DNA from: an uncultured Acidobacteriota bacterium
GTDB taxonomy: Bacteria; Acidobacteriota; Terriglobia; UBA7540
Length of the DNA stretch: 29,146 nt
Direction of reading: 5' to 3'
Assembly: GCA_937900045.1 (NCBI GenBank)
Contig: CALCEB010000087.1
Location: forward strand, 1-29,146
Under the pieces are notes generated by a model. The model worked only from the letters and a program-made list of their open reading frames with translations. It ran no database searches and was not told where the DNA came from. The position numbers and the translations under genes are program-made. Of the stretch, positions 27,830 through 29,146 are shown piece after piece (the stretch's first letter is position 1; each line of letters starts with the position of its first letter).

Positions 27830-29047
27830 TTACTGCGGTGGGGCGGGGGCGGCGCCGGAGATTTCGCGGTATAACCGGTCCTGTTCCTTTTGGTGGAGTT
27901 GGTCAACCGCGTTCAGTTCCGCCTGGGCAAGTTTCTCCTGGCCCTGGGCCCGATAAACGGCAGCAAGCCGGTAGTGCGCATCAGCGCGCTTCGGATCCAA
28001 TGCAATGGCTTGATGAAATTCGGTGATCGCCTGCGGATATTTTTTCTGTTGGGTATCCAAAATACCGAGATCATAGTGAGCGATGCGAAGCTTGGGGAAG
28101 AGGCGAAGAGATTGCATGGCCAGAGCCCGCGCTTTGGTGAAGTCACCTTGCTTCAAAGCAATATCGCCCAAATAAGCTTCCGACTGCGCGACCGATCCGC
28201 TCTCTTCAATCTCCCTCTGGAATTCGGCCGCGGCGCGGGTGTAATCTTTCTTCTTCCAATAGAGATAGCCGAGGCCAAAATGAACGTTGGGTTGGTCCGG
28301 AGCGATGTCGGCAGCGGCTTTGAACTCCCGAATGGCTTCATCAGTGCGGTCCAGCCCGTCCTCCGCTTCACCCATCAACATATGGATGGTGATGGAGTTC
28401 GGGGATGTCTTTAGGAGACGCTGGAAAAAGGTAAGCAACTGCCCGCTCTGGCCGCTCCGAAGATAACTTTCAGCGAGCAGATACTGGAGCGTTGTGTTGT
28501 CCGGCTTCGCGGCAAGCAACTTTTTGAATTCCTGGCTGGCGGGCTTGAAAGCTTGGGTCGAAAAATAGGACATGGCCAGCAGCGTTCGCGCCTGGAAATT
28601 GGCAGGTTCAAGGACCACGGCCCGCGAAAGGGGCTGGATGGCGGCGTTGAAATTACCGCCCTTGAAATAGGCGAGGCCCAGATTGACCAGGAACGGGAAA
28701 GAATCCGGCTCAAGCTGCAAGGCGCGCTCGTAAGCTTTCGCCGCCTCCGGATATTTTCCCATGCGGGCATAAAGGACTCCCAGGTTATTCAGAGCGGTCA
28801 GGGAATCCGGAGTTAGCCGGAGGGCTTCTTCGTAAGCCTTCGCAGCGCCAGGATAATCGCCTCGTCCGGTCAGCCGCTGGGCACGGGCCAGAAGCCCGGA
28901 AACTTTCTCCTGGCTTGCGCTTCCCGGATTCTGAGGCGCGGAAGGAGCGGACGTGGGGGTTAACATCGTCCAGACTGCCAACGCGCCCACCGCTGCCCAT
29001 CGAACCGCTCGGAAGGAAAACGGACTCCGAATCCCGCAATTTGCCAT
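27830..29047 (-). CDS. Exported TPR protein
   Basis: About 405 residues. The N-terminus has a basic region and a hydrophobic segment (AVGALAVWTMLTPTSAPSA), suggesting export or membrane anchoring. From about residue 45 to 385 it is built of roughly nine to ten TPRs, for example GDYPGAAKAYEEALRLTPDS, PEAAKAYERALQLEPDS and YPQAITEFHQAIALDPKRA. TPR arrays mediate protein-protein contacts, and no enzymatic domain is visible. The C-terminus is Ala/Pro-rich. ATG 29047 is listed. An in-frame GTG at 29056 is equally possible because neither has a clear ribosome-binding site. It ends against the BIME that separates it from the XylR-like gene. Confidence 0.85.
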   Translation of the reverse strand: MANCGIRSPFSFRAVRWAAVGALAVWTMLTPTSAPSAPQNPGSASQEKVSGLLARAQRLTGRGDYPGAAKAYEEALRLTPDSLTALNNLGVLYARMGKYPEAAKAYERALQLEPDSFPFLVNLGLAYFKGGNFNAAIQPLSRAVVLEPANFQARTLLAMSYFSTQAFKPASQEFKKLLAAKPDNTTLQYLLAESYLRSGQSGQLLTFFQRLLKTSPNSITIHMLMGEAEDGLDRTDEAIREFKAAADIAPDQPNVHFGLGYLYWKKKDYTRAAAEFQREIEESGSVAQSEAYLGDIALKQGDFTKARALAMQSLRLFPKLRIAHYDLGILDTQQKKYPQAITEFHQAIALDPKRADAHYRLAAVYRAQGQEKLAQAELNAVDQLHQKEQDRLYREISGAAPAPPQ

Positions 29048-29103
29048 TTTGCCCACGGTGCATTTTAACTCGGATTATTCACGATGTTTTACTCGAAGAC
29101 CGT

Positions 29104-29129
29104 CAGGGCACGGTTTTAACCGTGCCCTG
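29104..29129. repeat. Perfect palindrome near the right edge
   Basis: CAGGGCACGGTT (29104-29115) pairs perfectly with AACCGTGCCCTG (29118-29129) around a 2-nt loop. It lies upstream of the TPR gene. No T-run follows on the minus strand, and the plus strand has only a loose T-rich tail. It may be the end of a feature beyond the window, a repeat, or a terminator for a neighbouring gene that is not shown. Confidence 0.5.
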
Positions 29130-29146
29130 GAGTTTCTACATTTTGT

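Overview
This window (about 29 kb, GC-rich) reads like a chromosomal segment of an Acidobacteriota bacterium, probably a soil lineage. The main reason is three very large outer-membrane receptors of the Oar-like type. Each has an N-terminal carboxypeptidase-regulatory-like domain, a plug and a beta-barrel, with the GGPIxxxxKTFFF hallmark that is heavily expanded in that phylum. They sit among secreted Asp-box, FG-GAP/ASPIC and TPR proteins typical of the same group. The taxonomic call is inference from gene content. I saw no rRNA, tRNA, CRISPR array, phage gene or transposase gene.

Layout, left to right. Positions 1-714 hold no convincing gene but carry three repeat copies of two families. 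715-3906 (+) is a secreted Asp-box (BNR/VPS10-like) beta-propeller protein. 4110-7754 (-) and 8196-11672 (+) are divergent TonB-dependent receptors, each with a good sigma70-like promoter and with a palindromic repeat between the promoters. 11907-12935 and 13091-14023 (+) are a nucleoside hydrolase-like protein and a ribokinase. 14242-18099 (+) is a Tat-type secreted fusion of FG-GAP repeats, an ASPIC/UnbV domain, a thioredoxin-like domain and TPRs. Reading leftward, 21997-21020 (-) is a second PfkB kinase, followed by a di-iron ferritin-like protein (20880-19558) that overlaps by ATGA a secreted regulatory-domain/TPR protein (19561-18173). 26047-22685 (-) is a third receptor, divergent from a XylR-like regulator (26443-27639, +). 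29047-27830 (-) is an exported TPR protein.

How the parts may work together (inference): receptors import a substrate across the outer membrane, the nucleoside hydrolase-like enzyme and two PfkB kinases would process nucleoside- or sugar-type substrates, and the XylR-like regulator probably senses a sugar and acts on the divergent receptor promoter. The ferritin-like/TPR pair looks translationally coupled, and I cannot assign its function.

The most striking non-coding signal is a family of six intergenic palindromic elements built from a REP-like unit: GTAG followed by a CGGCGCTC...GAGCGCCG hairpin. Three copies are inverted pairs (BIME-like) with a linker of exactly 22 nt whose sequence varies. 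Two are collapsed into one long hairpin and one is a half element. This is the arrangement known for REP sequences mobilised by RAYT transposases, but no RAYT gene lies in the window.
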